From NCBI GenBank assembly GCA_001796415.1, contig MGML01000186.1, positions 1 through 33,530 of the forward strand: a stretch of 33,530 nt of DNA, written 5' to 3'. The DNA is from Chloroflexi bacterium RBG_13_46_14. GTDB taxonomy: Bacteria > Chloroflexota > Dehalococcoidia > Dehalococcoidales > UBA2162. A model generated the notes under the pieces. That model was not told the origin of the DNA. It saw nothing but the letters and a program-made list of their open reading frames with translations, and searched no databases. Below are positions 7,704 to 16,985 of this stretch, piece after piece; within the stretch, counting starts at the first letter, position 1; every line of letters starts with the position of its first letter. Both the position numbers and the translations under genes were made by a program.

Positions 7704-7933
7704 TAGGTGAACAGCTGTTTCGGTCCAACAGAAATTATGGCTCAGACTTTCGATAATACTGAATAAATCAATCACCTATCCAGCGAACTATACCGATAAT
7801 CGTAACAAAAATAATCCTCGAACTCATCATATCTAACAACCTTCAACTCCGTAGTCTTCTCCTTTCTCTTTCCTATCAGGTGGCTTTTAGCCACCGATAT
7901 AATAGCAAGAAGGGATCTTGATGCAAAACCATA

Positions 7934-10339
7934 TCAGTCCAAATTCAGCGGCTTCCACCAGACTGAGACTCCACGATCCTTCAGTTGCGGGATATAAGTA
8001 AATTCAGATTCCTCGTTCAGAGGGTTTTCAGTTAGACGTAGAATTTCAAGGTTCTCAAGATCCAGCAGGGTTGATATATCCCTGATCCGGTTGCCTTCAA
8101 GTCCCAGTCTACGAAGTTTCTTTAACGAGGAAAGAGGTAAAGTATCGTTTACCCTGTTCCAGTTCAGGTCCAGAACCCTGAGGTTTTTCATTAAGGACAG
8201 TGCCGAAACATCCTGTATCTGGTTCATGTGTAAATCCAGATAAACCAGCCCGGTCAGGGATTTCAGCGGGGAAACATCGGCTATTTTGTTATAATGCAAG
8301 CCCAGGTATTCAAGCGAAGCCAGCGAGGAAAGGCCGGAGACATCGCTCAGTTCATGGTCGCTTAATTCCAGCCATTTCAGACTCTTCATACCATCGAGAG
8401 GAGGAATTTCCAGATTTCGGGGGCGGTTTTCCCACCGGTAAAAATGCCCGGTAACCCACAGGTATCTGAGTTCATGAAGGGACGCCAGAGGAGAAATATC
8501 GGTAAGCTGTTCGCAGCTAATAAACAGGTGCTTAAGGTTGATCAGTGAAGCCAGCGGCGAAATATCTTTTACCTGAACACTTTGAAGCCTGAGGGATTCC
8601 AGACTCGCCAGAGATGAGAGAGACGAAATATCGGCGATATAGTCATCGTCAAGAGTTAGTTCCTTAAGACTTATGAGTAAAGCTAATGGCGAAATATCTG
8701 TCGTCCTTCCGGTAACGCTGTCAGGTACTTTTGATAAAAATCCCCCACTGAAACTAAGTCTCTCCAGTGATTGTAGATTTTCAAGAGGCGATAAATCGGT
8801 AAGCTTGTCGCCTGCGAGCTTGAGTTCTTTCAGTTTGGTCATCGGCGAAAGAGCCGAGATATCCGAAGGTCCGGTATAAAGCGAAAGTTCGGCAAGCTCC
8901 GTCATCGAGGACAGCGCCGATATGTCCAAATGCTCACCATGCAGCCAGAGTTTTTTCATATTGGAGAGCGAAGCCAGCGGTGAAATATCCGTATCCTCAC
9001 TCACACCCAGGCTGAGAATTTCAAGCTCAGGCATGGCGTACAGCACCGAAATATCCGTGAGGTCGTATTCATTACCGATAAGATGGAGCGTCTTAAGTCC
9101 GGTAAGAGAAGCGAGGGGCGAGATATCGGCTATCTCGTTATCGAAAATCCACAACTCCCGGAGATCAGTTAAGGAGGAAAGAGGTGATATATCCGAAATA
9201 CTGCAGCGCCCCATGTGCAGTATGGTAAGGTTAGTCATCGATGACAACCAGGATATATCGCCTATCGGCGCAATACCGACAGCCTCTGCCGGCAGGTCAT
9301 CCAACGTAGAGAACAGTCTGCTTCCAAATTCCGAGAAGCCTCTTATATAAAGCTCAGTAAGGCAAGGTAGTGAGGTAAGAGGAGAATAATCCACGCCCTC
9401 CATGCCTCTAATCTGCAGCCTGGTCAGGCTGGTTAAAGAGGCTAGAGGCGAAAGGTCTTCCACAAGTGTACCAAGAATCAATTCATTCAGGTTAGTCAGA
9501 TAAGAAAGCGATGAAATATCGGTGTCTCTTCCTGTGCTAATCAGAAGCTTCTTTAATCCTATCAGCGAGCTAAGGGGAGAGATATCATTCACCATACCAG
9601 GGGTAAGCTGCAATATGGTGAGGCGGGTCAGTGAAGATAATGGAGAAATGTCATCTATCTTTGAATTATAGGTAATATAGAGTTCGGTCAGACCGTTGAG
9701 TGAACCTAAAGGAGTAATATCATCTATCAGGTTATTATCGAGACGCAGTACTTTCAGGTTTTTCAGGGAAGCCAGCGGTGAAATATCTTCAAGCTGGCCG
9801 TACCTCAGATACATCGATGAAATCCTGTGAGATATACCGTAATACGAATATTCCATGCTTCTTTCCCAGTCAGGATGTGAAAAACCGCTTATATCGAGAT
9901 TTTCAAGTTGAGTGAGTGATGCCAGAGGTGAGACATCGGTAAGCGGATTTCCGCTTATATCCAGTACGGTCAACTCTGTCGACTCGGAAAGCGGCGAAAT
10001 ATCTGAAATCTGGTTGAAGCTGAGGTTCAGGCTGGTAAGGCCGGTCAGCGACGCCAGCGCGGAGATATCCTCTATCCGATTCATTGAAAGGTCCAGAGAT
10101 GTCAGGCCGGTGCAGTATTCCAGTCCTGAAAGGTCACTGATATCTTTATCCTCAGCATCCAGAGAAGTTATCTTCTCCAAATCGGAAATATCAATGTTGC
10201 CGGATGGCTTGCCGACGGTATCCCTGATAACCGTCTCCAGATTGCTATCGGGAAACTCGACCTTTTCAACACAGCCACATACGGGCATAGCCGCCACCAG
10301 TAACATAATGGTCATTATCAACATTATCAACTTTTTCAT
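7934..10339 (-). CDS. Internalin-type leucine-rich-repeat lipoprotein
   Basis: 801 aa. Residues 1-23 are a signal peptide ending VCGC (lipid Cys23). A short cap follows (FPDSNLETVIRDTVGKPSG, ISDLEKITSLDA) of the kind found in front of bacterial SDS22/internalin LRRs. By my count 29 repeats of about 22 residues then run to the C-terminus with consensus LxxLxxLxLxxNxIxDISPLAS. A few are longer and carry insertions (near residues 150-175, 330-360 and 640-660). Such arcs bind proteins or glycans; the ligand is unknown. There is no LPXTG or C-terminal anchor, so the lipid is the only membrane tether. It starts three bases after the stop of the upstream propeller lipoprotein and is the last gene of that three-gene unit. 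The ribosome site is weak (GGAAG), which fits coupling to the previous gene. Confidence 0.9.
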   Translation of the reverse strand: MKKLIMLIMTIMLLVAAMPVCGCVEKVEFPDSNLETVIRDTVGKPSGNIDISDLEKITSLDAEDKDISDLSGLEYCTGLTSLDLSMNRIEDISALASLTGLTSLNLSFNQISDISPLSESTELTVLDISGNPLTDVSPLASLTQLENLDISGFSHPDWERSMEYSYYGISHRISSMYLRYGQLEDISPLASLKNLKVLRLDNNLIDDITPLGSLNGLTELYITYNSKIDDISPLSSLTRLTILQLTPGMVNDISPLSSLIGLKKLLISTGRDTDISSLSYLTNLNELILGTLVEDLSPLASLTSLTRLQIRGMEGVDYSPLTSLPCLTELYIRGFSEFGSRLFSTLDDLPAEAVGIAPIGDISWLSSMTNLTILHMGRCSISDISPLSSLTDLRELWIFDNEIADISPLASLTGLKTLHLIGNEYDLTDISVLYAMPELEILSLGVSEDTDISPLASLSNMKKLWLHGEHLDISALSSMTELAELSLYTGPSDISALSPMTKLKELKLAGDKLTDLSPLENLQSLERLSFSGGFLSKVPDSVTGRTTDISPLALLISLKELTLDDDYIADISSLSSLASLESLRLQSVQVKDISPLASLINLKHLFISCEQLTDISPLASLHELRYLWVTGHFYRWENRPRNLEIPPLDGMKSLKWLELSDHELSDVSGLSSLASLEYLGLHYNKIADVSPLKSLTGLVYLDLHMNQIQDVSALSLMKNLRVLDLNWNRVNDTLPLSSLKKLRRLGLEGNRIRDISTLLDLENLEILRLTENPLNEESEFTYIPQLKDRGVSVWWKPLNLD

Positions 10340-10342
10340 CTG

Positions 10343-11575
10343 TCAATCTTCCAACTTCATAGCACAGGAAACCGATCCTATCTGTCGCGAAAGCTCATAG
10401 ACAAGATATTCGCCGCTCATTACCGGGTTCAGCCAGACCTCCCAGGCAGTGCTCTTTATCTCCCTCCCGCCGTGATTTTCGGTATATTCCAAGCCTTCCG
10501 AAGCTACTATAAGCGTTTCCTCTCCTGTAGACAAATCATAGAGAAAAATCTCGGCCGAGCCGGACTCGGTTGTACCGGCCGCTTCATCGAACGTGTAGCA
10601 ATCATCGGAGGAGTTACCCTCGGTCAGCCGTGAATCTGCCCAGACAATGCGGTCGCCGGAAATCGCCGGGCAATACGAACCGACAACATAGTCGCTGTTC
10701 GAGATTCTTGTTTCCTCACCGGTCTCGATATCATAGAGATAAACATCGCATTCACGCGCAGCCAGTTTCCTCTCCCAGACAATGCGTCCGCTATCGATTA
10801 CCGGAGAGGAATCGCAGGCCGGAGAATTCGTCACCTGTACTTCCTGCCCCGTCGAAAGGTCGTAAAGATAGATATCGTCATTAGAAACCGGTGGATGAGT
10901 CTGTATCCGGGTTGCGGGATCATCATTCCGGTTGTCCGTCCAGACCACTATACTGCCACTGACAGCAAGGTCGGTGTCCGTGACGGTGCAATCAGAGGTA
11001 ATTCTCTTCTCCTTTCCCGTTTTCAGGTCGTAAGCGTAGACATCGAAATAATGGGGATATTCGTCGTTCTCTTCATTACGGTTGTCCAGCCAGACGATGG
11101 TATCGCCGGATATCCGAACTGATTTCTGAACGTAGTCGTCATCGGTTATCTGCCTTACCTTGCCTGTAGATATATTGAGCAGGAATACCTCCCAGTCGAG
11201 ACTGTAGAAATCTTTATTCGCAGAACCCTTGAATTCGTCGCTGTAATTGTATTGCGCCCAGACAACCCATACACCGGAAACAGACGGAGCTTCGAAGCGG
11301 CAATCGAGCGGGATTTCCTTCAGCCTCTTCTTTTCCCGCGTCCGCAGGTCATAAGCAGTGATATACATTGCCTGCAGCCCGGAATCTCCTACATATTCTC
11401 CAGCAACAAGCACATCGCCCCATATCGACTGCGTGGAATACCGCCAGCGCCCCCCGATTTCCCAGCTATTATCAGGAGACTCGCTGCCTCCATTCGAGGA
11501 ACAACCGGAAAGACTGCCCCCAACCAGAGTCGCCGCTAGTATTGCCGCCAAAATTACTTCGAAAGTTCTTTTCAT
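10343..11575 (-). CDS. Beta-propeller lipoprotein with GDxIVW repeats
   Basis: 410 aa, ATG with GGAGAAA upstream. Lipobox SLSGC (Cys25) after a hydrophobic signal. From about residue 40 it repeats a unit of about 50-60 residues, built as an IVW strand in contexts such as SGDTIVWLDNRN or SGSIVVWTDNRN, then (V/I/D)(Y/F)LY(D/N)(L/I)xTGxExR(I/L)T. I count six to seven units, consistent with a TolB-type propeller. The protein is probably a scaffold on the outer leaflet; no catalytic motif is seen. It lies 23 bases after the TolB-like gene and three bases before the LRR gene, so the three are likely co-transcribed. Related proteins with such repeats are annotated as cell-surface or TolB-like, without a defined ligand. 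Confidence 0.85.
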   Translation of the reverse strand: MKRTFEVILAAILAATLVGGSLSGCSSNGGSESPDNSWEIGGRWRYSTQSIWGDVLVAGEYVGDSGLQAMYITAYDLRTREKKRLKEIPLDCRFEAPSVSGVWVVWAQYNYSDEFKGSANKDFYSLDWEVFLLNISTGKVRQITDDDYVQKSVRISGDTIVWLDNRNEENDEYPHYFDVYAYDLKTGKEKRITSDCTVTDTDLAVSGSIVVWTDNRNDDPATRIQTHPPVSNDDIYLYDLSTGQEVQVTNSPACDSSPVIDSGRIVWERKLAARECDVYLYDIETGEETRISNSDYVVGSYCPAISGDRIVWADSRLTEGNSSDDCYTFDEAAGTTESGSAEIFLYDLSTGEETLIVASEGLEYTENHGGREIKSTAWEVWLNPVMSGEYLVYELSRQIGSVSCAMKLED

Positions 11576-11598
11576 TCAGTTTCTCCGCATATACCGCA

Positions 11599-12726
11599 CT
11601 AGTCCGCCAGCCAGAATGGCTGAGAAATACGAATATTTCCCGTTCTAGCTACAGTCCGTAAGTTGCTACCGGTAGCGTCTACTGCCATCAATTCGAACAC
11701 ATTTCGTGAATTGGTAAAAATAAATCCTTTACCATCCGGCGTCCATGACGGGGATGAACCAGTCATGTTAACCGAGGACACTATTCCATCCTCCAGGTCT
11801 ATGATAGTTATCTGCCTGGACCCCGAACCAAAAGCGATTTTACGGTTATCCGGAGACCAGGATGGTTCTGCCTCGATAGCGTAAGTACTATTTGTCAGGT
11901 TGGTCAAGATACCTTGCTTTACGTCTATCATAAACACATCCGTGTAATGGTCATTGTCACTCAAGGAATTATTGTACAGATGATAAGCTATACGGCTTCC
12001 GTCCGGCGACCACCGAAAATCAGGATTAAAAACAAACTGTCCCTCGGTGTGATGGGCTAACAGCCTTCTATTATTTCCGTCCGAATCCATAATAAATACA
12101 TGACGAGGAACATTTTTCATTGTCTCGGTATCTATTCGCCCGACGAAGGCGATTTGTCTTCCATCAGGAGAATAAGAGGGCCATTTCTCCATTACGTCCC
12201 TGGTATCAGTCAGCCTCTTCATCTCTCCGGTTTTAACATTGACGGTGAACAGGTCCATATCAAATTCCTTGATTATCTCTACATGCACAGTGCTTCCCTT
12301 TGGTGTCTCGATTCTGGTTACCCGTGTAGAATCCATTGAAAGAACGATGGTCTTGCCACTCGGAGACAAAGCTATACTTTCAACGTTTAAGTCTGTGATG
12401 TCGAGTAGTTTCCGGTGAGTTCCGGTATCGGTATCAACTACTGAAAGCCAGCCTTCCTGGGTATCTTCAAAATATTCAACGCAGGCAAGAATTTTGCCGT
12501 CCGCCGACCAGATATTGTGATAGGGCATTGGATGATACCAATAAGTAAGTCTTTTCAGGTTGCTGCCATCCAGGTTCATGCTGTACAGGTAACTGGTATT
12601 CGTTTTACTCTCACTTCTGCTGGAAAAGACAATTTTACCTTCGTTACCACTTCTGCAACCAACAAAGGCTAAAACAAGCCCGAAAACTAAAAGCAATATA
12701 ATCCGGATTTTCACTTTGTTTTTCAT
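11599..12726 (-). CDS. TolB-like PD40 beta-propeller lipoprotein
   Basis: 375 aa, signal peptide ending AFVGC (Cys24). At least six PD40 strands are clear: SADGKILACVEY, SPSGKTIVLSM, SYSPDGRQIAFVG, RWSPDGSRIAYHL, SWSPDNRKIAFGSG and SWTPDGKGFIFTN, each followed by a DxxxG(x)xxxLT turn. This is the TolB/WD40-like six-bladed layout. There is no TolB N-terminal domain and no Tol-Pal gene nearby, so a Tol role is unlikely; a surface scaffold is the better guess. It is the first gene of a compact unit with the next two genes downstream, and follows a 175-base gap that holds the TTGTGATAC-N14-CGTATAT motif. The ribosome site is weak (GACGGAC). Confidence 0.9.
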   Translation of the reverse strand: MKNKVKIRIILLLVFGLVLAFVGCRSGNEGKIVFSSRSESKTNTSYLYSMNLDGSNLKRLTYWYHPMPYHNIWSADGKILACVEYFEDTQEGWLSVVDTDTGTHRKLLDITDLNVESIALSPSGKTIVLSMDSTRVTRIETPKGSTVHVEIIKEFDMDLFTVNVKTGEMKRLTDTRDVMEKWPSYSPDGRQIAFVGRIDTETMKNVPRHVFIMDSDGNNRRLLAHHTEGQFVFNPDFRWSPDGSRIAYHLYNNSLSDNDHYTDVFMIDVKQGILTNLTNSTYAIEAEPSWSPDNRKIAFGSGSRQITIIDLEDGIVSSVNMTGSSPSWTPDGKGFIFTNSRNVFELMAVDATGSNLRTVARTGNIRISQPFWLAD

Positions 12727-12785
12727 CTAGTCCGTCTCTTGCTGGTTTAACGCCGCATCCTTTTCAAAATGATAACCTACAAAGA

Positions 12786-12815
12786 ATATACGAAAAAGGT
12801 TTAAAAGTATCACAA
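12786..12815 (-). promoter_or_regulatory. TTGTGATAC-N14-CGTATAT promoter-like motif, copy 1
   Basis: On the - strand TTGTGATAC (12815-12807), 14 bases, then CGTATAT (12792-12786), about 60 bases before the start of the TolB-like gene. The same two blocks with identical spacing recur at 28900-28929. The spacing of a sigma-70 reading (TTGTGA to TATATT) would be 19, which is long; an ECF-type reading is possible. Confidence 0.45.
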
Positions 12816-12901
12816 ACCAGTAGAATGATTGGGCTGATAATGGAAGATCTTATCAATTTCACTATCTGAGTTATACTAATGGCAGGTATTGGAACGTTTT
12901 G

Positions 12902-13405
12902 CTATTCTACAGCAAACGTCGCCGAGATCACCTTCTGCTCCCCGGCATAAACCCTTAGCTCATAATTCCCTGGCTCATCAGGTACTGTCCAAGAGTCATT
13001 AAAAGCTACATCGGAGATCTGCCCCGGTTTAAATGGTTCAAGTCCCTCAGGTATAGGAAGGTCTATCTCTTCCTTTGTCTCTTGGTTATAAAATGTGAAC
13101 CTTGATAGAGTTATTTCGTCCTTCAAGTTCTTGCTTACCGCTAGAATGATGAATATTCTATCTCCCGGATGATAAGGCGACCCCACGACCGTAGATTGGG
13201 GGACTGGCTTTTCGGGCATAGTTCCAAACTGTCCCGTCGGAAGTAAATGGTCCAGCGGTTCCTTCATAACCGTTATCCGGTCGATCAGCACCGATGTTTG
13301 AGTTGAACATCCTGTATATGCTAGACACAAGACTATCGATATGTTCACTATTAATAGAAAGACCCATTTCATTTTACCAATTCGCATGACCGTTATTACA
13401 CTCAC
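12902..13405 (-). CDS. Secreted lipoprotein with a C-terminal beta-sandwich-like region
   Basis: 167 codons from GTG 13405. An ATG at 13387 gives a more usual signal peptide, MRIGKMKWVFLLI to lipobox AYTGC, and I favour it or the GTG equally; an AGGAAG lies about 14 bases before the GTG. The mature part ends in SWTVPDEPGNYELRVYAGEQKVISATFAV, a typical last pair of strands of an Ig-like or CARDB-like domain, preceded by YHPGDRIFIILAVSKNLKDEITLSRFTFYN. So it is probably a single small beta-sandwich on a lipid tether. I do not recognise a named family. It is followed by the 175-base promoter-bearing gap and preceded by the DGxGG-repeat gene 79 bases upstream. Confidence 0.75.
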   Translation of the reverse strand: MSVITVMRIGKMKWVFLLIVNISIVLCLAYTGCSTQTSVLIDRITVMKEPLDHLLPTGQFGTMPEKPVPQSTVVGSPYHPGDRIFIILAVSKNLKDEITLSRFTFYNQETKEEIDLPIPEGLEPFKPGQISDVAFNDSWTVPDEPGNYELRVYAGEQKVISATFAVE

Positions 13406-13484
13406 ATGTTATATTTTCTTCCTGAGACGGCAACTATATAATCGGCATTGGCTTTCTTCTTGCTAATAATCAACTAATGCAAGC

Positions 13485-14978
13485 TCATTCTCCAAGTTTA
13501 ATACCGCCCGGTTCCCATACAGGATCACCTTCAGAGTTAAGTTTCTGGATAAACGAATCCCGGGAGGAAAAAACATCCATCCCCAATGGAGATGGGACCA
13601 GCGGTCCTGTCGTCCATGCTAACAGTAACCCCCCTTCACCGTCCGATATCAAATTTCCTGCCGATGCAAATATCTTATCTTCCGTCTCGATTAATATACC
13701 TTTATCACCCCACAGGTTTGTTCCTTCCAAATCCAGTTTTTGTATCCGGAGTCTTTTCTCCTGGATGGATTCGGAATTGCCAATGTAACCCCATGCAACA
13801 AAAAACCCGCCGGACCCGTCCGGGGTTCCCTGGCTTGACACCCTCATAGTATCCGGGTCGTGCCAGACCTGCATGCCGTGATCAGACCAGCCTGGCTTTC
13901 CGAGCGAATCGAGTTTTTGTGCATACAGGCTGTCCGAACTGCTCCACAGTGTCATTATATTTCCGGACATATCCCGGCCGATGAAGGGAAAGGCTACATA
14001 GCCCGGGGCGGTAAGATTTTTGTCCAGTTCGATTTGCGTCTGCCATTCGATGCTACCTGACGAATCAAGATTCAATGCTGTTATATAGTAAATATCAGTA
14101 GTGTATTCAATCCAGTTCAGCAAAATTCCCCCCAAACCATCTGGTATCGTCATAGCCTGCTGTCTATCTACGACATGGATCGTGGTATAGAGCACTTTCC
14201 CTTTCTTGATGAAACTTTGTCCTTCCCAAAGTAGATTCGCTTCCCCGTCTATTCTCTGCCCGCAGAAACGGCTGCCGTTATCCAGTTCATCCCAGATAAC
14301 GATTATCCCGCCCGAGCTATCCGGGACCAACCTGGAAGACATGAACTGGTAATTATCACGCCTCAGCAGTACTCCATCGTCATCCCAGAGAAATGTCCCG
14401 TCGTTGCCTGTTCTCTGAATAAACAGATTATCCCGCTGATTACTTTTACTATAGGCAATAAAAGCATTTCCTGAACTATCCGGGCAAATTTGTTCCACGC
14501 TGCTATTCACCGGCAATTCTGCCTGCCATATAATTTCCCCTCCGGCACCGATCCTGAAAATAGTCTCGGATGGCAGGGCAACTTCGTCAACAGGTGAAAC
14601 CAGGACGTATGTTATGGCGCCGCCGTTCCCATCACTTATGAGTGTCAGTTGGTCGCTCCTGAACGCATATCCTTTACCCAGCACCCGGTCCCACACAGTT
14701 TCTCCATCTCTGTTTATCCTTTGAACGTGGATCTCCTGATATTCATCTGCGGTTAACTCTCCGTAAATAACAATTGCCCCGCCGTTTCCGTCGCTCACGA
14801 CGTCGGGAGAGGCAATGGATCGTTCCGCTTCCAGACCGTAGATGGCAGAATCTGAAAAATTTACACTTTCATTTTTAACGCTGTCACCGGTTTCCAACTG
14901 ACAGGAGGATGTAAGAATAATCGAAATGAGTAAGCCGGGAATGGTAATGTACCTCGTTAACAGCGTGAGTCTTTTCAT
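13485..14978 (-). CDS. Lipoprotein with eight DGxGG/LW repeats (predicted beta-propeller)
   Basis: 497 aa, ATG with a good AGGAGG site. Signal peptide ends ILTSSC (Cys26). The mature chain is eight copies of a 45-65 residue unit: a (S/P)DGxGGxxxxW strand, a variable strand, then (I/L)Q(R/K)(I/L)(D/N)xxGxxLW. Copies start at VVSDGNGGAI, LISDGNGGAI, CPDSSGNAF, VPDSSGGII, IPDGLGGIL, GRDMSGNIM, TPDGSGGFF and ISDGEGGLL. Eight equal beta units closing on a hydrophobic tail suggest an eight-bladed propeller, by inference from periodicity. A second gene with the same architecture lies at 26350-27858. No catalytic residues stand out; DGxGG loops could bind calcium. The next gene upstream ends 51 bases away, in the same direction. 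Confidence 0.8.
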   Translation of the reverse strand: MKRLTLLTRYITIPGLLISIILTSSCQLETGDSVKNESVNFSDSAIYGLEAERSIASPDVVSDGNGGAIVIYGELTADEYQEIHVQRINRDGETVWDRVLGKGYAFRSDQLTLISDGNGGAITYVLVSPVDEVALPSETIFRIGAGGEIIWQAELPVNSSVEQICPDSSGNAFIAYSKSNQRDNLFIQRTGNDGTFLWDDDGVLLRRDNYQFMSSRLVPDSSGGIIVIWDELDNGSRFCGQRIDGEANLLWEGQSFIKKGKVLYTTIHVVDRQQAMTIPDGLGGILLNWIEYTTDIYYITALNLDSSGSIEWQTQIELDKNLTAPGYVAFPFIGRDMSGNIMTLWSSSDSLYAQKLDSLGKPGWSDHGMQVWHDPDTMRVSSQGTPDGSGGFFVAWGYIGNSESIQEKRLRIQKLDLEGTNLWGDKGILIETEDKIFASAGNLISDGEGGLLLAWTTGPLVPSPLGMDVFSSRDSFIQKLNSEGDPVWEPGGIKLGE

Positions 14979-15029
14979 ATCATTTTCCTCCTCACTGCAG
15001 AATAAACGATTATCTTGTTTGAATTACTA

Positions 15030-15788
15030 TTATTCGTTAACGGGGCTTTCTCCGGGGTAGATAACTGTTTCTGCCAGCCTGTTTATATCATCGCTGAGTA
15101 ACCATATTTGAGAGGAGCTTGTGCCACGTGAGATCGGGGCGGAGGCAGTCGTTGCTTGAGTTGTGGTACGCCCGTTTTCGGTAACAACACTGTCATTCGG
15201 TACAAGGTGAAAGACCTCTATCGTGCACCACTGGAGTTTGCTGTGAAAGATGACCTCTTCGATCGGTTTAAGTTTGCCGTTTTCAAGCTGATACACGCCT
15301 GTGCTCCCGTACCCGACATCACCCCAAACGAAACTTATCATCACTGACAGGCCTTCGTCGCCCGTTTCCAGTGAGTCCAGGCCAAGCTTATCGATCTCTC
15401 GGAATACCTCTGCCGGATGCCTCTTGACGACAATGTTGTCTGCTTCGTTTGCTCTGATATGAATCCTGTTCTTCCCACCCAGGTCGGCAATATAGGCATA
15501 CAGTATGCCTTTACTGTTCCTACCGTAGAATGTGAAGTACAGGTGTTCCAAACGGCCATCTTTATCACACCGGAGGTTAAACATGTCCATTTGGGCACTC
15601 GGTTCCTGAATATCGGTTGAGTCGGTAATCGCATCCCATAGGTCCAGCAGTGATAACTCAATAATAGACGGGTTGATCTCCGGTGTCGTTGTTATTTTGG
15701 TGTCATCACAACCCGGGAGAAACATGATTGAGGCTAGAAATACCAGTACCATTCCTGTTTTAATGACGTGCACGGTAAGTTGTTTCAT
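15030..15788 (-). CDS. Lipoprotein of unknown function, tandem paralogue of the next gene
   Basis: 252 aa from ATG 15788, chosen over an upstream in-frame ATG at 15866 because AAAGGAG sits seven bases before it and the signal peptide then starts correctly (MKQLTVHVIK, lipobox FLPGC, Cys27). The mature part shares a framework with the interrupted gene just upstream: IIELSLLDLWDAI, then AEVFREIDKLGLDSL, then GVYQLENGKLKPIEEVIFHSKLQWCTIEVFHL. The C-terminus is a Thr/Ser-rich stretch followed by SSQIWLLSDDINRLAETVIYP. No known family recognised. The upstream gene stops 19 bases away, so the two are likely co-transcribed. Confidence 0.75.
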   Translation of the reverse strand: MKQLTVHVIKTGMVLVFLASIMFLPGCDDTKITTTPEINPSIIELSLLDLWDAITDSTDIQEPSAQMDMFNLRCDKDGRLEHLYFTFYGRNSKGILYAYIADLGGKNRIHIRANEADNIVVKRHPAEVFREIDKLGLDSLETGDEGLSVMISFVWGDVGYGSTGVYQLENGKLKPIEEVIFHSKLQWCTIEVFHLVPNDSVVTENGRTTTQATTASAPISRGTSSSQIWLLSDDINRLAETVIYPGESPVNE

Positions 15789-15807
15789 GTCTGTCTCCTT
15801 TACCTGA

Positions 15808-16935
15808 TTAAGAGTGATTTCTCTGTTCAACGAAAAAGTCTTTAAGTGCCTGCTCAAGAGTTTCATAATAGGTCATTGCTTCTTCCTCATACCAGCCGCT
15901 GTTAATATATACAGGGGAGGTAACCGCTATATACCGGGAACTCTCATCATAGTACTGGGGGATGTCCCATGAATACTTCTCCTGCTGTTCGATTACCTCC
16001 AGGATGGATTCTTTTTCTTCGATGTCATAAAAGTAAAGACGTAGATTAGGTGAAATCTTTGTCCCGGTGGGGTCTCCTGGTATCGTAAACGAGTTCTCCG
16101 TATCCTCGAAATCCAGCGTAAAAAGAGGCTCATCCAGTCCCCTCGGGGGGCTCATATGTCCTTCACGTATTCCAAGTTCCATTTCCCATCCCTCGGGCAA
16201 AATACCGTAGATATCCATGAGAAATTCCTTGAACTCTTCTCCTTGCTGATTTTTTGCCGGTACTACTGATGAAGCTTTTTCGAGGTCGCTTCCGGTGAAC
16301 CACCAGTCGCCCACGTTTTTCAACGCTCCAAATGTAAAAGGCGCGTCCGGTTCATGCGAATAAAAGCAGGATATCCATATTTCCACCCAGGATTCATTGG
16401 TGTTAAAAGTCACTTTACTCAAAGGTTGAAGCATGCCATTGTCCAATCGGTACATGTTAGGCCAGTCGTAATTCTGCTCCCCAAAATGAACATCGATTCT
16501 AATTCCGGAATTCTTCGCATTGTCTATTATAGCTTCTATTCCATAACGGTCCAGTTCTGCGAACGTTTCCTCGGGTTCGTACATCAGGCTTTCCGGAATT
16601 TCTTCCTCTATTTCTCCTCCCGCCCACTGAAGTTCGCCTTCGAAATCGGTTGCGGCATTGTAAAACTTGAACATACCTTCGCCGTCTTCGCTGAGATAAG
16701 CCGCTGAATAATACTGTACGAAGTCATCCTTAAAATCAATGTAGAATGACTGTAGGTATGTCAGGTTGCCGCTAGCCCCGGTTGTCTCAAGTATCTCATT
16801 CCATTAATTCGTCAGGGATAATTCAGATATTGGCAGGTCCAACCGCTTTATTTCCGGACCGCATCCGACTAAAAATCCTGCGGTTAATAGTACATTTAGT
16901 AATATGAATAGATTTTTAAGGTTATGTATCTTCAT
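15808..16935 (-). pseudogene. Lipoprotein gene interrupted by an in-frame TAA after codon 43
   Basis: ATG 16935 with AAAGGAA upstream begins a proper lipoprotein signal (lipobox FLVGC, Cys25) and reads to TAA at 16806-16804. The same frame then stays open for 331 more codons to 15808. The codons bridging the stop (WNEILETTG onward) and the downstream part align with the neighbouring paralogue at 15030-15788: SLTN-stop-W here against SLLDLW there, so the stop replaces a Leu position and one base (TTA to TAA) would explain it. Downstream matches include EETFAELDRYGIEAI and NMYRLDNGMLQPLSKVTF. Without the stop the product would be a 374-aa lipoprotein, longer than its paralogue by an extra C-terminal region. 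An internal ATG at 16674 has no secretion signal. Either a pseudogene, read-through, or a base-call error. Confidence 0.75.
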
Positions 16936-16985
16936 ATGTTCCTTTCTGTAAAAGTGTGATAAATTCTTTGAGACAGGAAGAGAAA

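Noticed and set aside
7879..7895. Hairpin GGTGGC/GCCACC downstream of the LRR gene
   Set aside because: No T-tract follows on the - strand, so I do not call it a terminator.
8922..10400. Several long + strand ORFs opposite the LRR gene
   Set aside because: Shadows created by the regular repeat codons of the LRR gene; no ribosome sites.
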